Part shown: piece by piece, positions 23,687-34,788 of the stretch
How positions within the stretch are numbered: position 1 is the first letter of the stretch
How the letters are laid out: each line of letters starts with the position of its first letter
Source of the DNA: Haematobia irritans
Taxonomy: Eukaryota > Arthropoda > Insecta > Diptera > Muscidae
DNA: 64,000 nt
NCBI RefSeq assembly: GCF_050003625.1
Contig: NC_134398.1
Span: 196,981,700 to 197,045,699, forward strand
Direction of reading: 5' to 3'
The notes under the pieces: generated by a model
What the model was told of the DNA's origin: nothing
Databases searched by the model: none
Seen by the model: only the letters and a program-made list of their open reading frames with translations
Program-made: the position numbers and the translations under genes

Positions 23687-25084
23687 GGTTAGGTTAGGTT
23701 AAAGTGGCAGCCCGATTAAGATTCAGGCTCACTTAGACTATTCAGTCCATTGTGATACCACATTAACTAAAAGTACCTATTACATATGGGCACTTCTAGT
23801 TTTAACCGCTGAACCTTCTCTTGTGTTGAACCAACCAGATTGTTCCAAAAACACTAGCAGACTGCTTAAGTTAACGTTTTCCAGGTCCGCCAGTAATCTG
23901 ATGTATTTTCGCGCCTAAAATTTGCTTACGCCTTACACAAAATGCAGGACACTCACAAAAGAGGTGTTTTATTGATTCCTTTTCCTCCGCATCATGACAG
24001 CTCATACAATAGTCATTATTCTTCGCACCAATAGTTTTTGCAAAATTGCCTATCAGGCAGCGACCCGTTACAGCAGATATCAGGAGTAATATCTGGCGTC
24101 TCGAGAACACTAGCATATCTAGTGTGCGGTTTAAAGTTTAAATGGGGCCATATTTACAACCCTTGCAATTCTCCCATCGAACATTTGCCATCATGACAGC
24201 CTTCTCACGCAGTAAGAGCTTGCAGGTAGCCAGAGGAATACCAACAGATTCTAGTTCCCCTGGAATATGTAAGGTAGTTCCCAGCCCTGCTAGATCATCT
24301 GCTTCGCAGTTCCCCGGTATGTTCCTATGGTCAGGCACCCATATAAGGTGAATATTGCGATGCTCAGCCATATCATTGATTTGCGGCAGTCGATGGCCGT
24401 TTTCGAGTTGAGGAACACAGAGTCCAAAGATTTTATTGCAAGTTGAATGTCTGAGTATATATTAATGCCAATATTGCTTGGAGCATTACTTCTCAGCCAA
24501 TTCACCACTTCTCTTATTGCTAATATTTCAGCCTGAAAAACACAACAGTGATCAGGTCATCTTTTCGCTATTCGAAATTCCAGATCTTTAGAATATACTC
24601 CGAAACCCACTTGGCCATCCAATTTGGAGCCATCAGTGTAGAAATCTATATATCTTTTATTCCCCGGGGTCCGTGTACACCACGCCTCACTGTTGGAAAT
24701 TAGAGTCTCAAACTTTTTGTCGAAAAGTGCCACTACGTTAGGCACATCTGGCATTATTTTGAGGATCGAACTGTGACCGTAACTTTTTTCCGACCACAGC
24801 GATAGCTCGCGCAACCGCACAGCCGTTGTTGCAGCTGACTGTTTGGCCAAATAGATGCAGTATGACATTAAGGGAGTTTGTTCCTGTCTTGCTGAATGCA
24901 CCTGAGATACACAAGCACGCCATACGCTGAACTTTGTCTAAACTTGTTGGCTGGTGAAGTGCCGGCCACCAGACTACAACACCATATAGCATTATAGGTC
25001 TAACCACTGCCGTGTATAGCCAATGCACAATTTTTGGTTTTAGTCCCCACTTTTTCCCTATTGCTTTTTGCACTAGTATAAAGC
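23687..25084 (-). mobile_element. 5'-truncated RNase H-bearing non-LTR retrotransposon (I/LOA-like LINE)
   Basis: The element is flanked by an 11-bp direct duplication, TGTAAGGTGTA, at 23676-23686 and 25085-25095. On the minus strand it ends in ATCGGGCTGCCACTTTAACC followed by CCTAA-type repeats, a 3' tail without poly(A). The 5' truncation point is in the region after the reverse transcriptase core. Coding remains and broken frames are described in the pseudogene entry. Its 3' 60 bp resemble the tail of the SINE at 57948-58240. Confidence 0.88.
23860..25075 (-). pseudogene. LINE ORF2 C-terminus: RT thumb, RNase H, Cys/His tail
   Basis: Read right to left in several frames. The segment 25073-24738 starts QKAIGKKWGLKPKIVHWLYT and contains VVRPIMLYGVVVW, the conserved end of LINE reverse transcriptase. 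Next comes RNase H: YIDFYTDGS, AEILAIREVV, IYSDIQLAI and WVPDHRNIPGNCEADDL, so the Asp-Glu-Asp-Asp catalytic set is still recognisable although WVPGH has become WVPDH. The last part, with CMSCHDAEEKES, KHLFCECPAFC and RRKQ, is the Cys/His-rich tail found in I- and LOA-type elements. At least three frameshifts separate these blocks, so the copy is inactive. RNase H would remove the RNA strand during target-primed reverse transcription. Clade is inferred from the RNase H domain and non-poly(A) tail. Confidence 0.85.
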
Positions 25085-25202
25085 TGTAAGGTGTAAGATG
25101 TGGAAAACGACACTACTTTTGTTCCGGTATCAAGGATAAAAATTTATAGGAATTAATTAGAAAATTAATAAATATTTTTCAAGAACATTTATATGATAAA
25201 AC

Positions 25203-25751
<549 letters not shown>

Positions 25752-25766
25752 TTTTTTTTTTTTTTT

Positions 25767-26033
25767 GTTCAATTGTTAATGCAAATTTTGTAATTTGATG
25801 GGAAAAATAGGAGTTAAAAATTGCAGAAAAGTCTCTACATGGACAAAAAATGATACAGTTTCTTATATGTTTGGGTGTAAAAATTATACAAAATTTTAAT
25901 TTAAGTGTATTAAGTATATAATGTGTGCGACATATATGTTAATATGTTACAACTTAGCAAAAAAAAATTGGTAGTTCTTCCAAAGGCACAACTTTAAAAG
26001 TACTCCCAATTATGTTTTTTAATTTAACTACAC
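25767..26033. other. AT-rich DNA with a scrap of the CCCAGC MITE
   Basis: Around 25957-26030 the phrase AGCAAAAAAAAATTGGTAGT, then TTCTTCCAAAGGCACAACTT and AAAAGTACTCCCAA, parallels the right portion of the CCCAGC MITEs, but no full inverted terminus remains. Confidence 0.45.
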
Positions 26034-26693
26034 ACACTGAAAAAAAGCATACTCGGTTCCAAAGATTTTGTCTTTACTTTAAAAAATTTGGTATTGAATC
26101 CGAGCCAAAGAAGCGGAGAATACAAGTAAGGATACTTCTAAGACACAATTTTCTTTTAAATTTAAGTTTTTTTTACTTGCTTCTAGGAAGCAAATTTTAA
26201 TGTTTCGCTTTCTCAGCTTTTTTTCTTCATATGCTATCAAAGTCCTTTAAAAACAAGTTAACGGCAACTTTATTTTCCATATTAGGACTCGACTTCCAGT
26301 AGAAATTATGCTATGTTTGAAGTAAAAAACTTCTTTAAAATAAAGTTTTGAAAAACATGTCCTATATTTGATCGATTTTTTACTTTGTAGTAAAGACGCA
26401 AAATGACAACAAATTTAAAGACAATTTCATTCAATTTAAAGAATTTTTCTGAATTATTAAAGTCAAGTTGACCTTAGCCCAAACATTTTTTCTTTCATGT
26501 TATGATACCCATTTTTAAGATAAATCACTTAGTTATAAGGACAATACAACTTCATTGAAAAGTTTATCGACTTTTGGACAAGGAGAAAAAACTTTATATT
26601 AGAGAAATTCGTATTCTATGCTAAGCAAAATTTGCATTCATATTTTAAAGACTTGAAATCTTTAAACACACGACAATATTTTTGTCAGTGTAT
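26034..26693. mobile_element. Probable ACACTGA-ended MITE
   Basis: ACACACTGAAAAAAAGC at the left is matched by ATATTTTTGTCAGTGTATGG at the right (inverted ACACTGA/TCAGTGT). The interior is non-coding with several TTTAAAG motifs. No convincing target duplication was identified, so this is tentative. Confidence 0.4.
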
Positions 26694-27025
26694 GGTCAAA
26701 AAAAAAAATTATTGGGGACAAATTTTTCAAAATCGGAATCTGAACCGATTTGGATGATTTTTTGCAGGTTTCGTAGATATCTCAGAAGGTTACTGTGTGT
26801 GCCAAATTTGAGTAAGATCGGTTAATAAATAAGGCTATTAAGACCAAATTTTCGAAAATCGGGCGATACATATATATGGGAGCTATAGCTAAATCTGGAC
26901 CGATTTCGGTCAATTTCTGCACATATAGTAAGTACTATAAAAAATTGGATTTGACCAACTTTGAGTAAGATCGATTGAAAAATAAAGGACTTATGGCCAA
27001 ATTTGGGAAAATCGAGCGATACATA
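26694..27025 (-). mobile_element. HINE-B/D fragment (reverse)
   Basis: It contains reversed units: CTGAACCGATTTGGATGATT, GAGTAAGATCGGTTAATAAA and CGATACATATATATGGGAGC. These match the variant array at 43716-45429. It ends at the TA that flanks the mariner. Confidence 0.65.
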
Positions 27026-28319
27026 ACAGGTTGGCTGATAAGTCCTCCGTCTGACACATAGATGGCGTCGCTAGTATTAAATGCATATTATTTTTATATA
27101 GTACCAACCTTCAAATGATTCGTGTCAAAATTTGACGTCTGTAAGTCAATTAGTTCGTGAGATAGAGCGTCTTTTGTGAAGCAACTTTTGTTATTGTGAA
27201 AAAAATGGGAAAAAAGGAATTTCGTGTTTTGATAAAATACTGTTTTCTGAAGGGAAAAAATACGATGGAAGCAAAAACTTGGCTTGATAATGAGTTTCCG
27301 GTCTCCGCCCCAGGGAAATCAACAATAATTGATTGGTATGCAAAATTCAAGCGTGGGGAAATGAGCACCGCGGACGGTGAAGGCAGTGGACGTCCGAAAG
27401 AGATGGTTACCGACGAACACAACAAAAAAATCCACAAAATGATTTTGAATGACCGTAAAATGAAGTTGATCGAGATAGCAGAGGCCTTAAAGATATCAAA
27501 GGAACGTGTTGGTCACATCATTCATCAATATTTGGATATGCGGAAGCTCTGTGCAAAATGGGTGCCGCGCAAGCTCACATTTGATCAAAAACAGCAACGT
27601 GTTGATGATTCTGAGCGGTGTTTGCAGCTGTTAACTCGTAATACACCCGAGTTTTTCCATCGATATTTGACAATGGATGAAACATGGCTCCATCACTACA
27701 CTCCTGAGTCCAATCGACAGTCGGCTGAGTGGACAGCGACCGGTGAACCGTCTCCGGAGCGTGGAAAGACTCAAAAGTCCGCTGACAAAGTAATGGCCTC
27801 TGTTTTTTGGGATGCGCATGGAATAATTTTTATCGATTATCTTGAGAAGGGAAAAACAATCAACAGTTACTATTATATGGCGTAATTAGAGCGTTTGAAG
27901 GTCGAAATCGCGGTAAAACGGCCCCATATGAAGAAGAAAAAAGTTTTGTTCCACCAAGACAAAGCACCGTGCACCAAGTCATTGAGAACGATGACAAAAA
28001 TTCATGAATTGGGCTTCGAATTTCTTCCCCACCCATCGTATTCTCAAGATCTGGCCCCCAGCGACTTTTTCTTGTTCTCAGACCTCAAAAGGATGCTCGC
28101 AGGGAAAACATTTGGCTGCAATGAAGAGGTGATCGCCGAAACTGAGGCCTATTTTGAGGCAAAACCGAAGGAGTACTACCAAAATGGTATCAAAAAATTG
28201 GAAGGTCGTTATAATCGTTGTATCGCTCTTGAAGGGAACTATGTTGAATAATGGAAACGAATTTTGACAAAAAAAATGTGTTTTTCTTCGTTGGACCGGG
28301 GACTTATCAGCCAACCTGT
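27026..28319 (+). mobile_element. mariner (irritans group, Himar1-like), near-intact
   Basis: 1294 bp with ends ACAGGTTGGCTGATAAGTCC (27026) and GGACTTATCAGCCAACCTGT (28319), and TA duplications at 27024-27025 and 28320-28321. Both inverted repeats are well preserved. Left flanking DNA is reversed HINE-B/D, right flanking DNA is forward HINE-B, so the locus was rearranged before or after insertion. Confidence 0.95.
27205..28251 (+). pseudogene. mariner transposase (DD34D), full length with one nonsense codon
   Basis: From MGKKEFRVLIKYCF the frame runs 348 codons to TAA at 28249-28251, the length of Himar1 transposase. Two helix-turn-helix domains lie at about residues 20-48 and 90-110, followed by the linker around WVPRKL. 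The catalytic Asp158 (TMDETW), Asp252 (FHQDKAP) and Asp287 (LAPSDFF) are all present, with 34 residues between the last two. The only coding lesion is an in-frame TAA at codon 227 (27883-27885), where relatives read Leu in YYMALLER. No frameshifts. Substitutions at conserved sites include the Cys-Thr in APCTKS and Gln in YSQDLAP. The ATG at 27196 is a possible upstream start, but 27205 matches the family. It acts by cut-and-paste at TA; as it stands a truncated product would lack two catalytic residues. Confidence 0.93.
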
Positions 28320-28575
28320 TAGCCTGAACTTTAAGTCTACAGTTTTATGGAAGTCTAACAAATTTTGTCCAGGTCGAGACAGATTTAAATGCATGTATAG
28401 GGGAACAGGAACATTTATATATAGCACCCAACACATTTGACGGATTTTATATAACGAAAATGTGGATCTACAGAGTGGATCCACAAGTTTGAAGTATTTT
28501 GCGATGATTTCGGAATTGTAGAGCTACAAAGTGGTGCTGGGTATAATGTAGTCGGACCACCTAACGTTAGATTTT
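28320..28575 (+). mobile_element. HINE-B 3' fragment
   Basis: Family-B 3' motifs in order: ACTTTAAGTCTACAG, ATATATAGCACCCAACACAT, TTGACGGATTTTATA, CTACAAAGTGGTGCTGGGTA and a mutated hairpin (GTAGTCGGACCACCTAACG). The terminal ACTTGTTT is decayed. Confidence 0.65.
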
Positions 28576-29157
28576 CCCTACATCCAATTCATTACAAATA
28601 GCGCTGATTCTTGTCTATCATCTATACATTTTAGAAGGATAGAAAAATATCTAATAATCCATCAAGCGAACATTTTCTCAATTTAAATTACATTAAAAGA
28701 GGATCTCATCGAACACATAATGTTTTTTCGTGTACATTTTTTACATTCACTGCTATATAAACATAATTTCTTTTTTTTATCCAAAAGACCATTGCACTGC
28801 ATAATGGGAGTTTATTTGTTAATGCTTATATGTTACATTTGTAAGTTATTTTCTTTGTGTACCTCTGTATGTGTGTGTACAAATATTTATTTGTTTACCC
28901 TAAGTCGTAGGAGGTATACTTTCTTCGCCATTGTATTTGTAACGCATAAAAATAAGGAATGGAGACCCTTCCATTTTTGGTGAGAAATTAACCACATAGA
29001 TTTAAATCCGGATATAGTCCGAAATTATAGATTTTATTTTTCAAGCAGAAGAAGCGTAATTTTTATTTGATTTGCTTAAAGCTTTATATGAGAAAATGCT
29101 TCGGACAATTCTAAAACGTTACCATTTGTTACCATTTTTAAGATTTTCATGTTTTAA
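28576..29157. other. No gene seen
   Basis: AT-rich DNA with an 87-codon frame (28720-28983, plus) that is Phe/Leu/Cys-rich with a TGTGTGTG stretch and no domain. Probably non-coding. Confidence 0.4.
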
Positions 29158-29277
29158 ACAAGTAAGGAAAGTCTAAAGTCGGGCGGGGCCCACTATATTA
29201 TACCCTGCACCACTTTGTAGATCTAGATTTTCGATACCATATCACATCCGTCTATATATAAAGGTTTGTCGCAAATA

Positions 29278-30569
29278 AAGGGTGATACGGTCAAAATTAG
29301 GCCAATATAAACTTGACGTATTTTTTCAATTTTGCATTTAAAAAACCTGAACACCCCTCATTTTGAAGGTGTGTGTGTGTAGAATGTTGCTCCTATTTTG
29401 ATTTTGGAATTCACTCTTCAGTTGTCAAAATGCCGTCCAAGCAAGAAGAGCAGCGTATCAAAATTTTGCTCGCGCATCGCGAAAATCCGAGCTACTCGCA
29501 CGCAAAGCTGGCAAAATCGTTAAAAGTTGCCAAATCAACCGTTACAAATGTAATTAAATTGTTTGGGGAACGTTTGTCGACAGCCAGGAAGTCTGGATCG
29601 GGGGGAAATCGAAAACCGGAAGCCGCTGAGACGACAAAGAGAGTTGCCGGTAGTTTCAAGCGAAACCCTAACCTCTCTCTCTCCGAGATGCCGTAAATAA
29701 GCTGGGTGTCTCGTCTACAACCGTGCATCGAGCCAAAGAACGAGCCGGACTATCGACTTACAAGAAGGTAGTGACTCCAAATCGCGATGATAAACAAAAT
29801 ACGACGGCCAAAGCGCGATCCCGGAGGCTGTACACGACGATGCAGACGAAGTTTGACTGCGTGGTAATGGACGACGAAACCTACGTCAAAGCCGACTACA
29901 AGCAGCTTCCGGGACAGGAGTTTTATACGGCAAAAAGAAGGGGAAAGGTAGCAGATATTTTCAAGCACATAAAACTGTCAAAGTTCGCAAAGAAATATCT
30001 GGTTTGGCAAGCCATCTGTACCTGTGGCTTGAAAAGCAGTATTTTCATAGCTTCCGGGACTGTCAACCAAGAAATTTACGTGAAAGAGTGTTTGAATAAA
30101 CGTCGGCTGACTTTCCTGAAGAAACACGGTTGTTTCGTAATGTTTTGGGCGGATTTGGCATCTTGCCATTACGGCAAAAAGACCATGGAGTGGTACGCCG
30201 CCAACAACGTGCAGGTGGTTCCCAAGGACAAGAACCCTCCCAACACGCCAGAGCTCCGCCCAATTTAGAAATACTGGCCTATTGTCAAGCGGAACCTAAA
30301 GAAGACCCAAAAAACTGCAAAGGACGAGCAGCAGTTCAAGGCAAACTGGCTTTCTGTGGCGAAGAAGGTGCACAAGGTGGCTGTACAAAATCTGATGGCA
30401 GGTGTTAAGCGTGAGGCCCGGCAATTCGGATTTGGAAAAGCGAAAGCCTAACTGAATATTTTTCCTGAATTTTATACTAATTGAACTTGAAAAAGAAATT
30501 TAATTTAATTTTTTAAATAAACGTTTTCACCTATTTACTCGGGTTTGCCTTGACGAAATTTTGACCGTA
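29278..30569 (+). mobile_element. Tc1/mariner DD37E element, nested in HINE-B
   Basis: The left end reads AAGGGTGATACGGTCAAAAT after a TA (29276-29277). The right end reads AAATTTTGACCGTA followed by TA. The inverted match is ATACGGTCAAAATT; the right terminus lacks the outer AAGGGTG, so it is shorter than the left. The first nine bases, AAGGGTGAT, equal those of the DD41D element at 288. Confidence 0.83.
29430..30451 (+). pseudogene. DD37E transposase pseudogene, catalytic Glu replaced by stop
   Basis: The likely start is the ATG at 29430 (MPSKQEEQRIKILLAHRE). A helix-turn-helix lies in SHAKLAKSLKVAKSTVTNVI, followed by a basic linker (GSGGNRKPE). A frame change occurs within a CTCTCTCTC run at about 29670-29685: the first frame stops at 29694-29696 and the second continues with NKLGVSSTTVHRAKERAGLS. 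Catalytic Asp residues are in VMDDETYV and FWADLASCH. The third catalytic residue should fall 37 residues later, after PELRPI. There the codon is TAG (30266-30268), one base from GAG, and the frame resumes KYWPIVKRNLKK to TAA at 30449-30451. One frameshift plus this stop inactivate it. The spacing fits DD37E elements known from mosquitoes and other insects. Confidence 0.85.
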
Positions 30570-30681
30570 TACATTTAAATATCACTCGATCTGGACAGAA
30601 TTTGATAGACTTCTACAAAATATATAGATTCCAATTTTAAGTCGGCTAATGCAGTAGGGTGGAACACAATGTTAGTAAAAA

Positions 30682-31949
30682 ACAAGTATATACAGCACTA
30701 AGTTCGGCCGGGCCGAATCTTAAATACCCACCACCATGAACCAAATATTAGGGTTTCCTTTGAAATTTCAAGAGGGCTTGAGGATTTGAGGACACTTCCC
30801 GAAGTTAAATTTAAAGATTTCACCTATGAGGACTATATCAGATTCTGGATATATAAGAACCAGTTTTGTTTGAGTTTTAGAGGAATCATTAACATCTCTT
30901 GTAAGTGTGTAAGAAAATTATAAAATAACGTCTTTATTGGAAATCGTAAATCTGTAGAAGTAAAATCTGAAAATTTTACATTGAGTTTCAAGTAATTTTC
31001 ATGATCAGTGCACCTTCTACACCCTCAAGAAGTGAAACCGGTCTATATGGAGGCATTACCAAATGGACCGATAAAAACTTAATTCGATACACGTTTTTGT
31101 GAGCCTAAAATACAAGAATATTTACAATTTCAGGCAAATCAGATAAAAACTACGGTTTCTAGAAACCCAAGGAGTTAAATCGGGAGATCGTTCTTATGGG
31201 GGTTATACTAAAATATGGACCGATACTCACCGTTTTCGGCACACCTCTTTATGGTCCTAAAATACCTCTAGATTTCCAATTTCAGACAAATTGGAGAAAA
31301 ACTACGGTTTCTATAAGCCCAAGACCCCAAATCGGGAGGTCGTTTTATATGGGGACCATACCAAACCATGGCCCGATACTCACAATTTTTGGCACACGTA
31401 TTTGTGGTCCTAAAATACCTCTAGATTTTCAAGTTCAGGTAAAATGAATAAAAACTGCGGTTTCTATAAGCCCAAGAAGTCAAATCGGGAGATCGGTCTA
31501 TATGGGGCTATATCAAAACATGGACCGATACTCACCATTTTCGGCACACCCCTTTATGGTCATAAAACACCTCTAGATTTCCAATTTCAGGCGAATTGGA
31601 TAAAAACTACGGTTTCTATAAGCCCAAGACCCCAAATCGGGAGGTCGGTTTATATGGACTATATCAAAACCAGGAGCGATATAGCCCATCCTCGAACTTG
31701 ACCTGCCTGCAGACAAAAGACAAGTTTGTGCAAAATTTCAGCACGATTGCTTCATTATTGAAGACTGTAGCGTGATTACAACAGACAGACAGACGAACGG
31801 ACAGACGGACATCGTTATATCGTCTTAGAATTTCTCCCTGATCAAGAATATATATACTTTATATAGTCGGAAATCGATATTTCGATGTGTTCCAAACGGA
31901 ATGACAAACTTATTATACTCCCGTCGCCATTCTATGGTGGTGGGTATAA
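30682..31949 (-). mobile_element. HINE-A copy 3 (reverse), nested in HINE-B
   Basis: It begins ACAAGTATATACAGCACTAA, hairpin TTCGGCCGGGCCGAA, then reversed 153-bp units (CACCATTTTCGGCACACC, CCTCTAGATTTCCAATTTCA), a GACA/GACG tract (31781-31811), the core GTTCCAAACGGAATGACAAA and the 5' hairpin ending GGTGGTGGGTATAA. Plus-strand frames 31196-31447 and 31444-31701 are array read-through. It sits in the A run of GTTAGTAAAAA with no added target duplication. Confidence 0.85.
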
Positions 31950-32620
31950 AATATGGGAAACATTTAAATCTGAAGCAATTTTAAGGAAACTTCGCAAAAG
32001 TTATTTATGATTTATCGCTCGATATATATGTATTAGAACTTTAGGAAAATTAGAGTCATTTTTATAACTTTTCGACTAAGCAGTGGCGATTTTACAAGGA
32101 AAATGTTGGTATTTTGACCATTTTGTCGAAATCAGAAAAACATATATATGGGAGTTATATCTAATCTGAACGGATTTAAACCAAATTTGGCACGCATAGC
32201 TACAATGCTAATTCTACTCACTGTGCAAAATTTCAACTAAATCGGTGTTAAAAATTGGCCTCTGTGGTCATATGAGTGTAAATCGGGCGAAAGCTATATA
32301 TGGCAGATATATCTAAATCTGAACCGATTTCAACGAAATTTGGTACACATAGCTACAATGCTAATTCTACTCTCTGTGCAAAAATTAAATCGGAGTAAAC
32401 GATTGGCCACTGTGGTCAAACTAAAACTAACTAAAACTGCGACCTAGACTTTGATTACAAATATGTGTTCACGGACAGACGGACAGACGGACATGGCTAT
32501 ATCGACTCAGGAGCCCACCCTGAGCATTTTTGCCAAAGACACCATGTGTCTATCTCGTCTCCTTTTGGGCGTTGCACTAACTTATAATACCGTGTTCCAC
32601 AGTGTGGCGCAGGGTATAAA

Positions 32621-33299
32621 ATCCCACGAAATTTCCGGTTACGCGTGTAGAAAAATCATCATAAAGTTAAGAAAAAATGGTACTAAAATTAAATCAGTTA
32701 AACAGATTCGTTATTGTAACGAAATCTTACGTTGTTATTACGATTTGCTATTAGACGATAAACGTTTCGTTTCATTAATGAAAATGTGATTTTCTTAACG
32801 AAAATGTTTCACTCGTGAAAAATGTTGCTAATGCAAAGATATTGTTAGTGAAATTTTTTTAAGTGTAGGCTTAAAAAATCATAATCTGATATTAGCCGGT
32901 CNNNNNNNNNNNNNNNNNNNNNNNNNNNNNNNNNNNNNNNNNNNNNNNNNNNNNNNNNNNNNNNNNNNNNNNNNNNNNNNNNNNNNNNNNNNNNNNNNNN
33001 NAGTGTGTTTGTATGATTGTGTGTGTTTAAGTGTGCATATAATTGCAGTACACACCATTACAGTGTAATACGTTTTTCGCCCCTTTTTCTCAATTTTTGT
33101 TATGCCCTAGAGGTGACTGCACCTCCTGGTTTCAGTAGCCAAATGCATAGCACTCTCTCCCTGATGTTCAATTGAGGCCAAATATAATGATTCTTTGTTA
33201 TTTATATTTTCGGCAACATCTTAAGGGGTTTGGTCCAATATTTCTTTTGAAAATCTTTTTCTGTTTAAATTTTGTACTCAAAAGTTGAAAACCTCATAA
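32621..33299. other. No gene seen; contains assembly gap 32902-33001
   Basis: 32621-32901 holds an AT-rich stretch with repeated AACGAAA/TTTCGTT words and a 112-codon frame that begins inside HINE-B and has no domain. 32902-33001 is exactly 100 N, the usual placeholder for a gap of unknown size, so order and distance across it are uncertain. After it come GTGTGTTTG-type sequence and T-rich DNA. Confidence 0.7.
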
Positions 33300-33879
33300 C
33301 AAGTTTATAAACCCCATAGTAGTCAGGGTATAGTAACGTTTATCTGCAAAAAAAAAAAAAAAATATCTACCAGAAATTTTGATTTTAGACCGCATAAAAT
33401 ATATACCCAACGACTCTGAATCGCCTCCTGAGTCGATCTATCCCTTGGTATCCGACCGTCTGTCCTTATCACCATGTACTTGTTGTTCGCTGGATTCTGG
33501 TGGCATTTTTAACCGATGATAAACATTGGTAAAAAGTCTGTTTTTTTGCCCATGAACAAACGCTTTTGAATTTTGAAACAATCGGATCAAATTCAGATGT
33601 AGCCTTCATAATATGTATCGCCCGCTTTCGACAGATAGGGCGACTATTTACAAACCGACCATCTTCAAAGTCAACACAAAGTAATTTTAAGAGCACTTTT
33701 CAAGTATGCGAAACTTTATTGAAATCGATTCAAGTATAGATATAGCTCCCATATATATGTATTGTCCGATTTTTCCCAATTTGGCCAAAATACTCTTACT
33801 AATCTTGGCAAAAGTCAAAACCGGAAGAAAACTGCGGATTCCATACCTAAATCAAAGCGGGATGAACTTGACTTTATTT
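33300..33879 (+). mobile_element. HINE-D fragment (5' part and one or two units)
   Basis: CCCATAGTAGTCAGGGTATA resembles a degraded 5' hairpin. ACGACTCTGAATCGCC and GAGTCGATCTAT precede CCGACCGTCTGTCC, and TTGTTCGCTGGATTCTGGTG parallels TTGTTCACAGGATTCCGGTC in the copy at 43716. Then come TAGATATAGCTCCCATATAT and CCGATTTTTCCCAATTTGGC units. Confidence 0.6.
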
Positions 33880-34695
33880 TATATAGGCCCCATATAAACC
33901 AATCACCAGATTTGAATTCCGGAGCCTCTTGGAGGAGCAAAATTCATCCGATCCGGTTGAAATTCAGTACGTGGTGTACGTATTTGATCCCTAACAACCA
34001 TGCCAGAATTGGTCCATATCGGTCCATAATTATATACAGCCCCCATATAAACCCCAGATTTGATTTTGGAGCCTCTTGGAGGAGCAAATTTGAAATTTTG
34101 TTTAGTATATGAATACTACCAACCATTCAAAAATTGGTTCATATCGGTCCATTATTATATATAGACCCCATGTAAACCGGTCCCCAGATTTGATCTCCGG
34201 AGCCTCTTGGAGGAGCAAATTTCACCCGGTTCAGTTGAAATTTTGTACATTGTGCTAGAATGTGGTTGCTAACAACCATGCCAAACCAGGTCCATATCGG
34301 TCTATAGTTATATTTAGCTCTCAGATAAACCGATCCCCAGTCACACAAAAATTCGTCTATATCGGTTCATAATTGTATATAGCCCACATATAAAGCGGTC
34401 CCCATATTTCAATTCTGGTTCTCTAATTACCGCGCAAAAGTCCATGTCTCTTCGTAATTATTTGTAGACTTACCTATATATACCTTTTTGTCTAACATAT
34501 ACCACGTATGGACTAACTTACAATTTAGAAGACGATGTTTAGAAGTTTTAAGATACCTTGCCATCGGTAAGTATTACCACAATCCAAGTAATTGGATTGT
34601 GGATGACAGTCTTTCTTAGAAGTTTGTACGTAATCCATGGTGGAGGGTACATCAGATTCGGCCTGGCTGATCTTAAGGCCGTATATACTGGTTTC
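33880..34695 (+). mobile_element. HINE-C copy 6, 5'-truncated
   Basis: Array units (CCCCATATAAACCAATCACC, CCGGAGCCTCTTGGAGGAGC, TGGTCCATATCGGTCCATAA), then the 3' block with CTTGCCATCGGTAAGTATTA, ATCCATGGTGGAGGGTACAT, TTCGGCCTGGCTGA and GTATATACTGGTTTC. It joins a HINE-D fragment directly, so the junction is a truncation or recombination point. Confidence 0.72.
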
Positions 34696-34788
34696 TCCTG
34701 ATGTTAAATGTGTTACAAACGGAACTTAAAACTTGTCATATCTATAATAGAAAATTATATTCGCTTGAAACTAGACACTTATTGCAGT

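Larger units (their letters stand above)
29158..32620 (-). mobile_element. HINE-B copy 5 (reverse), host of two nested insertions
   Basis: Outer parts are family B: ACAAGTAAGGAAAGTCTAAA and GTCGGGCGGGGCC at 29158, CCATATCACATCCGTC, then after the first insert CATTTAAATATCACTCGATC and GTTAGTAAAAA, and after the second TATGGGAAACATTTAAATCT, reversed array units, a GACGGACAGACGG tract near 32470, and the 5' hairpin ending GCAGGGTATAAA. Removing 29278-30569 and 30682-31949 restores the order seen in the intact copy at 49384-50560. Confidence 0.82.

Noticed and set aside
23685..23702. Telomeric TTAGG tract
   Set aside because: Only three repeats, positioned exactly at the 3' end of a LINE with target duplication, so it is the retrotransposon tail.
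32902..33001. Biological breakpoint between HINE copies
   Set aside because: It is 100 N, an assembly placeholder, so nothing can be inferred about continuity.
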